Source of the DNA: Haliea sp040222615
GTDB lineage: Bacteria > Pseudomonadota > Gammaproteobacteria > Pseudomonadales > Halieaceae
Direction of reading: 5' to 3'
NCBI RefSeq assembly: GCF_040222615.1
Contig: NZ_JAVKCQ010000209.1
Coordinates: forward strand, 1-42,207
Length of the DNA stretch: 42,207 nucleotides
Part shown: piece by piece, positions 1 to 6,629 of the stretch
Layout: each line of letters starts with the position of its first letter
Numbering within the stretch: position 1 is the first letter of the stretch
Made by a program: the position numbers and the translations under genes
Notes under the pieces: model-generated
Told to the model about the DNA's origin: nothing
The model's input: the letters and a program-made list of their open reading frames with translations, nothing else
Database searches by the model: none

Positions 1-404
1 CCTTCTCCAACGCCTTCAGCGAGGTCATGCGCTGGTCAACCTCCTCCAAGATGGGTTTTGCGCGCTACGCTCCCGAGGACATGGACGTGTTGGGACAGCG
101 GGTGCGCAAGGGCCAGATGGTGTTGATGATGCCGCACCTGAAGGACCATGACCCGGACTACTACGACCACCCGGAGCGTTTCGACGTCAAGCGCAAGTTC
201 GACCCCGATGTACTGTTCGGCTACGGCCCGCGCTACTGCATTGGCGCGGCCATGGCCAAGCGCCAGCTGTATCTCACCATGGTGGAGCTGTTCCGTCGCT
301 TCCCCAACCTGGAACTGGACGGCGAGCCGGAGCGGGACAATTCAGATCACAACGCCGTGGTATTCCGCGAGCTGCGGGTACGCACCAATATTGGCAAAGC
401 ATGA
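1..404 (+). CDS. Cytochrome P450, C-terminal part (5' end outside window)
   Basis: This is the carboxy-terminal end of a cytochrome P450 monooxygenase; the reading frame is open from base 3, so the gene starts before the window. The heme-binding loop is visible as FGYGPRYCIGAAMAKRQ, matching the family pattern FxxGxxxCxG with the axial Cys. It is preceded by the usual meander region around DHPERFDVKR. P450s of this kind hydroxylate lipids, terpenes or steroids using electrons from a ferredoxin or reductase, neither of which is in view. The stop lies 10 nt before a Rieske oxygenase start, so the two genes are probably cotranscribed. Substrate cannot be told from this fragment. Confidence 0.93.
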   Translation, partial: FSNAFSEVMRWSTSSKMGFARYAPEDMDVLGQRVRKGQMVLMMPHLKDHDPDYYDHPERFDVKRKFDPDVLFGYGPRYCIGAAMAKRQLYLTMVELFRRFPNLELDGEPERDNSDHNAVVFRELRVRTNIGKA

Positions 405-414
405 GACGTAAACC

Positions 415-1386
415 ATGAGCAAACGTTACGAAAAGCCCATTCCCTATGGCTGGTACGCGATCGACTACAGCGACAGCCTGCAGTCGGGCGAGGTTCGGCC
501 GGTCAACTATTTCGGCCGCGAACTGGTGCTGTTTCGCACCGAATCAGGTGCCGCTTCCCTGCTGAATGCCCACTGTCCCCACCTGGGAGCACACCTGGGC
601 TACGGCGGCATCGTCAAGGGTGAGTCGATCAGCTGCCCCTTTCATGCCTGGGAATTCAATAACGAGGGCTACTGCACGGCCGTGCCCTATGCCAACCGCA
701 TACCCCCCAAGGTGGCGGAAAAGCAGTGCGTGGTCAGCTACCCGGTTATCGAGCGCAACCAGATGATCTGGGCCTGGTACCACCCGGATGGCACCGCTCC
801 CCTGTTTGATATCGACGAGATTCCCGAACTTGCCTCCGGCGAGTGGACACCACTCGACACCTACGACTGGAAGATCAACACCATCATCCAGGAAACTGGG
901 GAGAACGCCGCCGATCTCGCCCACTTTATTACCGTGCATGGCAGCCCGGCCATGCCCCAGGGCAGCGTTGCCATGGATGGCCCGCGCCGGGTGACCGAGT
1001 TCGACTCCCGGGCGCACGCTATTGACGAGCAGGGAAATGTGGACCTGAGTGGCGAGAGCCATGACGCTATTCACCTGCGCTCCGAGGGTCTGGGCCCGGG
1101 ATTCACCTTCCAGCGCTTCTCCCGCATGTTTGATGTACTGATGATGGGTACCGTGACGCCGATCGACGACCAGAATGTGCACCTGCGCTTCAACTTCTCA
1201 GTGCCGCGCAAGCAGTCGGAGGACAATGGCATGCTGGCCCGGGGGACGGTACAGGAGATCGTGCGCCAGGTGGAGCAGGACATTCCCATCTGGGAGCACA
1301 AGGTGTATCTGGAAGATCCCGCCCTGTGCGACGGCGACGGCCCGATAGCCAAGTACCGCAAGTGGTTCCAGCAGTTTTACGCCTGA
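415..1386 (+). CDS. Rieske non-heme iron oxygenase, KshA-like
   Basis: Oxygenase component of a Rieske non-heme iron system, 323 aa. The N-terminal Rieske [2Fe-2S] site is C54-P-H56 followed 17 residues later by C74-P-F-H77. The catalytic domain carries the iron-site segment NAADLAHFITVHG, with D167, H170 and H175 as the bridging Asp and iron-ligand His residues. Length and layout resemble 3-ketosteroid 9-alpha-hydroxylase oxygenase (KshA) and related monooxygenases rather than the larger aromatic-ring dioxygenase alpha subunits. No reductase (KshB-like) gene is adjacent. The start ATG lies 10 nt after the P450 stop. Position between a P450 and an acetoacetate-decarboxylase-family gene suggests a shared catabolic pathway. 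Steroid substrate is inference. Confidence 0.88.
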   Translation: MSKRYEKPIPYGWYAIDYSDSLQSGEVRPVNYFGRELVLFRTESGAASLLNAHCPHLGAHLGYGGIVKGESISCPFHAWEFNNEGYCTAVPYANRIPPKVAEKQCVVSYPVIERNQMIWAWYHPDGTAPLFDIDEIPELASGEWTPLDTYDWKINTIIQETGENAADLAHFITVHGSPAMPQGSVAMDGPRRVTEFDSRAHAIDEQGNVDLSGESHDAIHLRSEGLGPGFTFQRFSRMFDVLMMGTVTPIDDQNVHLRFNFSVPRKQSEDNGMLARGTVQEIVRQVEQDIPIWEHKVYLEDPALCDGDGPIAKYRKWFQQFYA

Positions 1387-1444
1387 GCCCACGGGCCCGG
1401 GAAAGCAAGCTTACCGAAAGCACTCATAACAGAGGATAAAGTGT

Positions 1445-2209
1445 ATGAATGAAAAACTAGCCACCACCCCAGGCGATCACTACAACTGGCCGATGCTGAA
1501 AATCCGCTATCTGACGGATCCGGCCAAGCTGGCCGCGGTGCTCCCCCCGGGCTTCGAGCCCGGCAGCCGCCCCGAAGTGACGCTCACCGTATACAACGTG
1601 CCCGTTAACGGTGAGCCGGAGCAGGGCCTGTTGTCCACGGTACTGTGCAAATACAAGGGGCAGGAAGGCCAGTTTGCGCTGGGCTATGCCATCGACAAGG
1701 AAGCGGAGATCTTCATCAGCCAGGAGAAGTTTGGCCAGCCCAAGTACCCGGCGGAGATCAAGTACTACCGGCTGGGTGAAGAAGTGGGGGCGCGCGTAAC
1801 CCACCAGAATTACACCTTCCTGGAATTCTACGGCAAGGTGACCGACACGCTGGATAACGGCCCGAAGTTCGATGAGCACGAATTCTGGGTGAAGTATTCC
1901 CGGGCGGCGTCCTACGTGAAAACCGGCTTCGATTTCCCGCCGCATGTGGTCAATGTGGTTAGCAACTACGGCACGGCGCAAAAGCTGAAAGTGGAGGGCG
2001 ACCTGATCCTGCGCGACAGCCCCTGGGACCCGCTCACCGAGCGTCTGCCGCCGGTATCAAAGCCGGAAACCTGGCTGTGGACTCCCGAGTTCCTGGGCCG
2101 CAGTGTGGACCTGGGTGATCCGCTGGACGCCGACGCATTCGAGCCCTGGGCCAGCACCATCGGCAATTCCCGCTGGCGCGGCACCCACGGTGGTCCTCTG
2201 CGGGACTAA
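1445..2209 (+). CDS. Acetoacetate decarboxylase (ADC) family protein
   Basis: A 254-aa protein of the acetoacetate decarboxylase superfamily. True ADC forms a Schiff base with substrate through the first Lys of a Pro-Lys-Lys motif. Here the equivalent stretch reads GQPKYPAEI, with K100 present but the second Lys replaced by Tyr. The pKa-tuning neighbour thus seems altered, and members like this often act on other substrates (aldolase, dehydratase or hydrolase-type chemistry). The start is chosen at the ATG preceded by a GAGGAT ribosome site. It follows the Rieske gene by 58 nt on the same strand, so it is likely part of the same P450-Rieske catabolic unit. The exact reaction is unknown. Confidence 0.8.
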   Translation: MNEKLATTPGDHYNWPMLKIRYLTDPAKLAAVLPPGFEPGSRPEVTLTVYNVPVNGEPEQGLLSTVLCKYKGQEGQFALGYAIDKEAEIFISQEKFGQPKYPAEIKYYRLGEEVGARVTHQNYTFLEFYGKVTDTLDNGPKFDEHEFWVKYSRAASYVKTGFDFPPHVVNVVSNYGTAQKLKVEGDLILRDSPWDPLTERLPPVSKPETWLWTPEFLGRSVDLGDPLDADAFEPWASTIGNSRWRGTHGGPLRD

Positions 2210-2228
2210 CGCAAGCACCTGCAGGCCT

Positions 2229-2255
2229 GCGTTGATGCTCCCGGAGGGTCAACGC
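2229..2255. terminator. Inverted repeat between convergent genes
   Basis: GCGTTGA (2229-2235) pairs with TCAACGC (2249-2255) around a 13-nt loop. It lies between the ADC-family stop and the stop of the convergent TetR gene, overlapping the latter. There is no T tract, so it is at best a weak bidirectional terminator. Confidence 0.35.
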
Positions 2256-2905
2256 AGCGCCGCAGCTCCCCCTCCGGCAGCGAGATCCGGTTCCCGCACG
2301 AGGCTGGTGCAGAGAAACCCCAGCAGCTCGTCGTAGCGACGCGCGGCGTCATACGCCGGGTTGTGCAGGGCGTTCAGGATCACGGTGTCTATCATGCCCA
2401 CCGTCATCTCGGCGCAGAATGTGTGTGACAGGCCGGTTTTCAGCTCGCTGACGCTGGCCTCGTACAGGCGCAGGAAGTTCTCGTTCATCAGCGACAGCAG
2501 CGTCGCGCCGCTGGCGGGGCTGTTGCCGATACTGGCGATGGAATAGCGCGCGATCTCCCGCTCCAGCCCGGTGCCAGCGCAGAGATGCTCCTTCTGCCGC
2601 GTGATGACGTGGGTCAGGCGTTCCGGCAGTGTCCGGTAATCTGCGATCGCCTGGTCAATGGAACCCTCCACCAGCTCGAGCAGCCGGCTGACGCAAATGT
2701 CGAAAAGCAGTTCGTGTTTGGTGGCGTAGTAGTTGTAGAAAGTCTTGCGGGAGATACCGGCGCCGTCGCAAATGGCGTCGATGGTCATGTCCTCGATACC
2801 CTGATGCGCGATCAGCACCAGAGCTTCGTCGATGATGCGCCTGCGCAGGGCCCGCTTCTTGCGCTCCCTGAGCGTGGAGCGGGGCGTGGTCGAGGTCTGG
2901 GTCAC
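2249..2905 (-). CDS. TetR/AcrR family transcriptional regulator
   Basis: A 218-aa TetR-family repressor. After a basic N-terminal stretch, the helix-turn-helix is seen in the region TIDAICDGAGISRKTFYNYY (about residues 45-65), followed by an all-helical ligand-binding domain with no recognisable ligand signature. The start is a GTG at 2905. It is convergent with the P450-Rieske-ADC genes, and its most likely target is that cluster or its own promoter, but no operator is evident. TetR regulators next to degradative genes usually respond to a pathway substrate or its CoA ester; that is family knowledge, not seen here. Confidence 0.9.
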   Translation of the reverse strand: MTQTSTTPRSTLRERKKRALRRRIIDEALVLIAHQGIEDMTIDAICDGAGISRKTFYNYYATKHELLFDICVSRLLELVEGSIDQAIADYRTLPERLTHVITRQKEHLCAGTGLEREIARYSIASIGNSPASGATLLSLMNENFLRLYEASVSELKTGLSHTFCAEMTVGMIDTVILNALHNPAYDAARRYDELLGFLCTSLVREPDLAAGGGAAALR

Positions 2906-2968
2906 TGTCGGCCAGCAAGGTCATGAGTTGTGGCAACCTTACACCAGTAAGGCCCGCCTGCGCCAATC

Positions 2969-4630
2969 TCAGGCCTGCGCGGCGTCCTCCAGCATCTCCC
3001 GGGCGTGAGCCAGGGATTGCTCGGTAATCTTGACCCCACCGAGCATGCGCGCGACTTCCCGCGTGCGCTCGTCCCCGACCAGCGGCACCATCCGGGTCCA
3101 GGCTGCGGTCTTGTCCGACGTCTTGCTCACCTGCAGGTGCTGGTGGCCCTGGGAGGCCACCTGAGCCAGGTGGGTAACGCACAGGACCTGGGTGTCCTGC
3201 GCCAGAGAGCGCAGCAGGCGCCCGACGACCTCCGCCACTGCGCCGCCTATCCCCACGTCAACTTCATCGAAGACCATGCTGGGCAGGGTACCACCGCTGG
3301 CGGTCACTACCTGGATGGCCAGGCTGATACGCGACAGTTCACCGCCGGAGGCGATTTTTGCCAGTGGCTGGGGAGCTGCGCCCGGGTTGGTGCTGATCAG
3401 GAATTCAACATCTTCCGCGCCCTGGGGGTGGGGGTCGCTGGCGTCACGCTTCGCGAGCGCCACCTCGAACCGGCAGTCGCCCATGGCCAGGGTCTTGAGC
3501 ACCGCGGTCGCCTTGCTGACCAGGGACTTGGCGGCCCTGGCCCGCTGCTTGCCCAGGGTGGCGGCGTCGGTAGCGTAGCGCTGCTCCAGCTGCGACAGTT
3601 CCTGCTGCAATTCCTCAATGCGCTGGCCGCCGTGGGTCAACCCCGCGAGCTCCTCCTGCAGCCCGGCCAGGAACTCGGGCAGCTGCTGCGGCTTGATGCG
3701 GTGCTTGCGGGCCACGTCGTGGATCTGTTCCAGCCGCTTTTCCACTTCCGCCAGGCGTTCCGGATCGATCTCCACGGAGTCGATGTAGCGCTGGATCTCG
3801 CTGCGGGCCTCCTCGAACTGGATGGCTGCCGACTCCAGCAGCTCGCGGGCGTTGTCCGCCGCCTTGTTGGCGCCCGCGGCGCCGCGGATCATTTGCAGGG
3901 CATGGCGGGCGCCGCCCGCCTGCTCCTCGCACAGCTCCAGGGCCTGGTGGGCGCCCTGCAGGATCTCTTCGGCGTTGGCCAGCAGGGTCTGGTCCCGCTC
4001 CAGCTCCTCCAGCTCGCCTTCGCGCAGGTCCAGCGCCACCAGCTCCTCAACCTGGTAGGCCAGCAGCTGGGCGCGCGCACTCTGTTCGTCCCTGCTGCTG
4101 GTCAGCAGGGCCAGCTCGCGCCTTCCGCGCAGCCATTCCGAAGCGGTCTGCTCCACGCCGCGGGCCAGGGCGCTGTGGCCGGCAAAGGTGTCCAGCATTT
4201 CCCGCTGCACCGGTTTGCGCAGCAGTGACTGGTGCGCGTGCTGGCTGTGGATGTCGATCAGCAGCTCCCCCAGCTCTGCGCAATCCTGTACTGTCGACGC
4301 ACTGCCGTTGATATAGGCGCGTGAGCGCCCCTCGCTGGTGACCACCCGTCGCAGCAGGCATTCATCGCCGTGGTGGAGGTCGCGGGAGCGCAGCCAGGCA
4401 GTCGCCTGCGGGTTGTCGCTGATGTCGAAGCCGGCGGTCACTTCGGCGCGTTCACTGCCCGCCCGCACCGCCTTGGGGTCCGCCCGGTCACCCAGGCACA
4501 GCCCCAGGGCATCCAGCATGATGGATTTGCCGGCCCCGGTTTCCCCGGTAATGACGGTCATGCCGCCCCGGAACTCCATGTCCAGGGCGTCGACGATGGT
4601 GTACTGGCTGATACTGATGTGGGTGAGCAT
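2969..4630 (-). CDS. recN: DNA repair protein RecN
   Basis: SMC-like ATPase that works in RecA-dependent double-strand break repair. At 553 aa it has the same length as E. coli RecN. Walker A is GETGAGKS (residues 29-36). A long coiled-coil-rich middle section follows, then the ABC signature SGGELSR and Walker B MVFDEVDVGIGG near the C terminus. The frame stays open about 140 codons upstream, but the ATG at 4630 begins MLTHISISQY, where RecN proteins normally start. The upstream extension lies antisense to hrcA and has no family resemblance. It is divergent from hrcA across a 129-bp gap, an arrangement common in gammaproteobacteria. RecN is usually SOS-induced, but no perfect LexA box was found here. 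Confidence 0.96.
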   Translation of the reverse strand: MLTHISISQYTIVDALDMEFRGGMTVITGETGAGKSIMLDALGLCLGDRADPKAVRAGSERAEVTAGFDISDNPQATAWLRSRDLHHGDECLLRRVVTSEGRSRAYINGSASTVQDCAELGELLIDIHSQHAHQSLLRKPVQREMLDTFAGHSALARGVEQTASEWLRGRRELALLTSSRDEQSARAQLLAYQVEELVALDLREGELEELERDQTLLANAEEILQGAHQALELCEEQAGGARHALQMIRGAAGANKAADNARELLESAAIQFEEARSEIQRYIDSVEIDPERLAEVEKRLEQIHDVARKHRIKPQQLPEFLAGLQEELAGLTHGGQRIEELQQELSQLEQRYATDAATLGKQRARAAKSLVSKATAVLKTLAMGDCRFEVALAKRDASDPHPQGAEDVEFLISTNPGAAPQPLAKIASGGELSRISLAIQVVTASGGTLPSMVFDEVDVGIGGAVAEVVGRLLRSLAQDTQVLCVTHLAQVASQGHQHLQVSKTSDKTAAWTRMVPLVGDERTREVARMLGGVKITEQSLAHAREMLEDAAQA

Positions 4631-4759
4631 AGAAAACCGCTGCAGGATTTGGACTGTTATACCGCAGATCCGGTACGGCATAAACATCAGCAGTGGCCGC
4701 GCTTTGTATTCCGCTGCCCCTGTGTTACAACCGGGACACGCAACAGCAGAGGGGAAGGT

Positions 4760-5794
4760 ATGAGCTCGGCGGATTTGTCGGAACGCGCACGGATTATCCT
4801 CAAGGCCCTGGTGGAGCGCCATATCCGCGATGGCCAGCCGGTGGGGTCGAGAACCCTGCTGGAGGAAGCCGGCTTGCCGGTCAGCGCCGCCACCATCCGC
4901 AATGTGATGTCTGATCTGGAGGACCGCGGCCTGTTGCACTCGCCCCACACCTCGGCCGGGCGGGTGCCTACCGCCCAGGGTTACCGCCTTTTTGTCGATC
5001 GTCTGCTGCAGGTGCGGCCCATTGATGAGCGGGCGGTCATTGCCCTGCGGGAGCAACTCAATCCCGACAAATCCGCGACTGAGCTGGTGCAGACGGCCTC
5101 TTCACTGCTGTCTGCGATCACCGCCCAGGCGGGGCTGGTGACCGTGCCGCGACCGGATACCCACCAGTTGCGGCAGGTGGAGTTCCTGCCTCTGTCCGGG
5201 GACCGGGTGCTGGTGATCCTGGTGGTCAATGAGCGCGAGGTGCAGAACCGCATCATCCATACCCAGCGACCCTTCACCGAGTCCGAGCTGCGGGAGGCCG
5301 CGGCCCTGGTTAACCAGCGTTTCGCCGGGCAGCCGCTGAGCCGGGTCCAGAACCAGATCCTGAGGGAAATGGAGGAGGCGCGCAGCCGTATCGACAGCTA
5401 CCTGCAGGCGGCCCTGGATCTCGCCAGCAAGGCGCTGGACCAGGAGGATCCCGAAGACGAGTACCTGGTGGCGGGGGAGTCACGGCTGTTGGGTAATGTC
5501 AGCCCCGAGGATCTCGGGCGGCTGCGGGAGCTGTTCGACGCCTTCGAGCGGAAAAAGGACCTCCTGCACCTGCTGGAGCGCTGCTCCAAGGCCAATGGTG
5601 TCCAGATTTTCATCGGCGAGGAGGCCGGCTTCGAGGTCTTCGGTGATTACAGCGTCATTACCGCCCCCTATAGCGACGGTGCCCGCACCCTGGGGGTGCT
5701 GGGAGTGATCGGGCCGACCCGCATGGCCTATGAGCGGGTGATTCCGGTGGTGGATATTACTGCCCGGATGCTGAGTTCCGCCCTGTCTCAGTAA
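4760..5794 (+). CDS. hrcA: Heat-inducible transcription repressor HrcA
   Basis: Repressor of class I heat-shock genes, which in other bacteria binds CIRCE elements and is kept active by GroEL. At 344 aa it is full length. The N-terminal winged helix is visible in the segments LVERHIRDGQPVGSRTLLE and SAATIRNVMSDLEDRGLL, followed by the family motif HTSAGRVPTAQGYR. The GAF-like core continues to the C terminus. The start ATG at 4760 is preceded by GAGGGGAAGG. It is the first gene on the plus strand before grpE-dnaK-dnaJ. I could not find a CIRCE inverted repeat in front of hrcA, grpE, dnaK or dnaJ, so its targets (perhaps groESL elsewhere) are uncertain. Confidence 0.95.
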   Translation: MSSADLSERARIILKALVERHIRDGQPVGSRTLLEEAGLPVSAATIRNVMSDLEDRGLLHSPHTSAGRVPTAQGYRLFVDRLLQVRPIDERAVIALREQLNPDKSATELVQTASSLLSAITAQAGLVTVPRPDTHQLRQVEFLPLSGDRVLVILVVNEREVQNRIIHTQRPFTESELREAAALVNQRFAGQPLSRVQNQILREMEEARSRIDSYLQAALDLASKALDQEDPEDEYLVAGESRLLGNVSPEDLGRLRELFDAFERKKDLLHLLERCSKANGVQIFIGEEAGFEVFGDYSVITAPYSDGARTLGVLGVIGPTRMAYERVIPVVDITARMLSSALSQ

Positions 5795-5799
5795 TTTCT

Positions 5800-5822
5800 C
5801 CGGGCGCGAGAGCGCCCCGGAA
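5800..5822 (+). terminator. GC-rich hairpin after hrcA
   Basis: TCCGGG-CGC (5800-5808), loop GAGA, then GCG-C-CCCGGA (5813-5822) forms a stem with one bulged C. There is no following T run, so it may attenuate or stabilise the transcript rather than fully terminate. It sits just before the grpE sigma-32-type promoter. Confidence 0.4.
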
Positions 5823-5834
5823 GCCATTCCAGCC

Positions 5835-5862
5835 CTTGAAATGCCCGCCGGCGTCCCAATAT
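5835..5862 (+). promoter_or_regulatory. Sigma-32 (RpoH)-type heat-shock promoter for grpE
   Basis: CTTGAAA (5835-5841), a 13-nt spacer and CCCAATAT (5855-5862) closely match the RpoH consensus (CTTGAAA, 13-15 nt, CCCCATNT). It lies about 80 nt upstream of the grpE GTG. The near-copy in front of dnaK supports it. Confidence 0.85.
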
Positions 5863-5941
5863 CTGCTGCAGGCAGCTGACGGGCGGCCCCTGTGGGCCCG
5901 CCCGTTACTCAATTCGGAACCGCCATTGATGGAGTAGAGAC

Positions 5942-6532
5942 GTGGCTGAGAGCGAACAGAAAAAATCCGATATGGAAGACGCCCTGGCGGCAGAGCGGTC
6001 TGCGGCGGAGGCAGGGGCAGACAGTCCCGGCGCGGCCCCGGGCGACAGTGAATCCACCCCGGAGGAATTGATGGCAAAGCTTGAAGACGACCTCAATGCC
6101 GCCCGCGACGCGGCCCTGAGGGCCCACGCCGACGCCCAGAACATCAAGCGTCGCGCCGAGCAGGATGTGGAAAAAGCGCGCAAGTTCGCCCTGGAGTCCT
6201 TCAGCAGGGAATTGCTGCCCGTGGTCGATAACCTGGAGCGGACCCTGGCGGTCACGGCGGGACATGACGAGACGGTCAAGCCCATCATCGAGGGGGTGGA
6301 GTTGACCCTGAAGAGCTTCACCGATGCCCTGCGCAAGTTCAATATCGAGCCGGTCGACCCGGAGGGAGAGCCCTTTGACCCGCAATTGCACCAGGCCATG
6401 AGCATGGTGGAAAACGCCGACGTCGAGCCCAATACCGTGATCGCGGTGATGCAAAAGGGCTACACACTGAATTCCCGGCTGGTGCGCCCGGCCATGGTCA
6501 TGGTCAGCAAGGCGCCTACAGCGCAAGAGTAA
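5942..6532 (+). CDS. grpE: Nucleotide exchange factor GrpE
   Basis: Cochaperone that releases ADP from DnaK. At 196 aa it is a normal GrpE: an acidic, low-complexity N terminus, a long helix (about residues 38-95, including AHADAQNIKRRAEQDVEKAR), and a C-terminal beta domain with the conserved segment PFDPQLHQAMSMVE and NTVIAVMQKGYTLNSRLVRPAMV. The start is a GTG at 5942 with GGAG seven nt upstream. It has its own sigma-32-type promoter, between hrcA and dnaK, and works with the DnaK and DnaJ encoded just downstream. Confidence 0.97.
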   Translation: MAESEQKKSDMEDALAAERSAAEAGADSPGAAPGDSESTPEELMAKLEDDLNAARDAALRAHADAQNIKRRAEQDVEKARKFALESFSRELLPVVDNLERTLAVTAGHDETVKPIIEGVELTLKSFTDALRKFNIEPVDPEGEPFDPQLHQAMSMVENADVEPNTVIAVMQKGYTLNSRLVRPAMVMVSKAPTAQE

Positions 6533-6544
6533 GCTCGCGCAGCC

Positions 6545-6572
6545 CTTGAATTTTTCCGCTCAGGGCCAATAT
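6545..6572 (+). promoter_or_regulatory. Sigma-32 (RpoH)-type heat-shock promoter for dnaK
   Basis: CTTGAAT (6545-6551), a 13-nt spacer and GCCAATAT (6565-6572) follow almost immediately after the grpE stop. Spacing and sequence nearly duplicate the grpE promoter, so dnaK can be transcribed independently of grpE during heat shock. Confidence 0.83.
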
Positions 6573-6593
6573 AGAGAACAACTGACACAATCA

Positions 6594-6610
6594 GGCCGGC
6601 ACTGCCGGCC
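6594..6610 (+). promoter_or_regulatory. Perfect hairpin in the dnaK 5' leader
   Basis: GGCCGGC, loop ACT, GCCGGCC forms a 7-bp perfect stem ending 5 nt before the GAGGAG ribosome site of dnaK (6616-6621). It could act as an mRNA stabiliser or a temperature-sensitive element. Function is inference. Confidence 0.45.
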
Positions 6611-6629
6611 CGTATGAGGAGACGAACAC

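Noticed and set aside
3005..4228. Long plus-strand open frame opposite recN
   Set aside because: Its composition is a shadow of the high-GC recN gene (Leu/Gln/Gly/Ala-rich) with no recognisable domain.
4631..4759. LexA box upstream of recN
   Set aside because: The best candidate on the minus strand, CTGCGGTATAACAG, has 8 bases between CTG and CAG instead of the 10 needed, so it is not a proper gammaproteobacterial LexA site.
4370..4759. N-terminal extension of hrcA upstream of 4760
   Set aside because: It overlaps recN on the other strand; the ATG at 4760 has a good ribosome site and the normal HrcA N terminus.
4631..5056. N-terminal extension of recN upstream of 4630
   Set aside because: It lies antisense to hrcA, has no RecN similarity, and the ATG at 4630 gives the standard 553-residue protein.
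5795..6629. CIRCE operator search before grpE and dnaK
   Set aside because: No TTAGCACTC/GAGTGCTAA-like inverted repeat with a 9-nt gap is present; only GC-rich hairpins were found.
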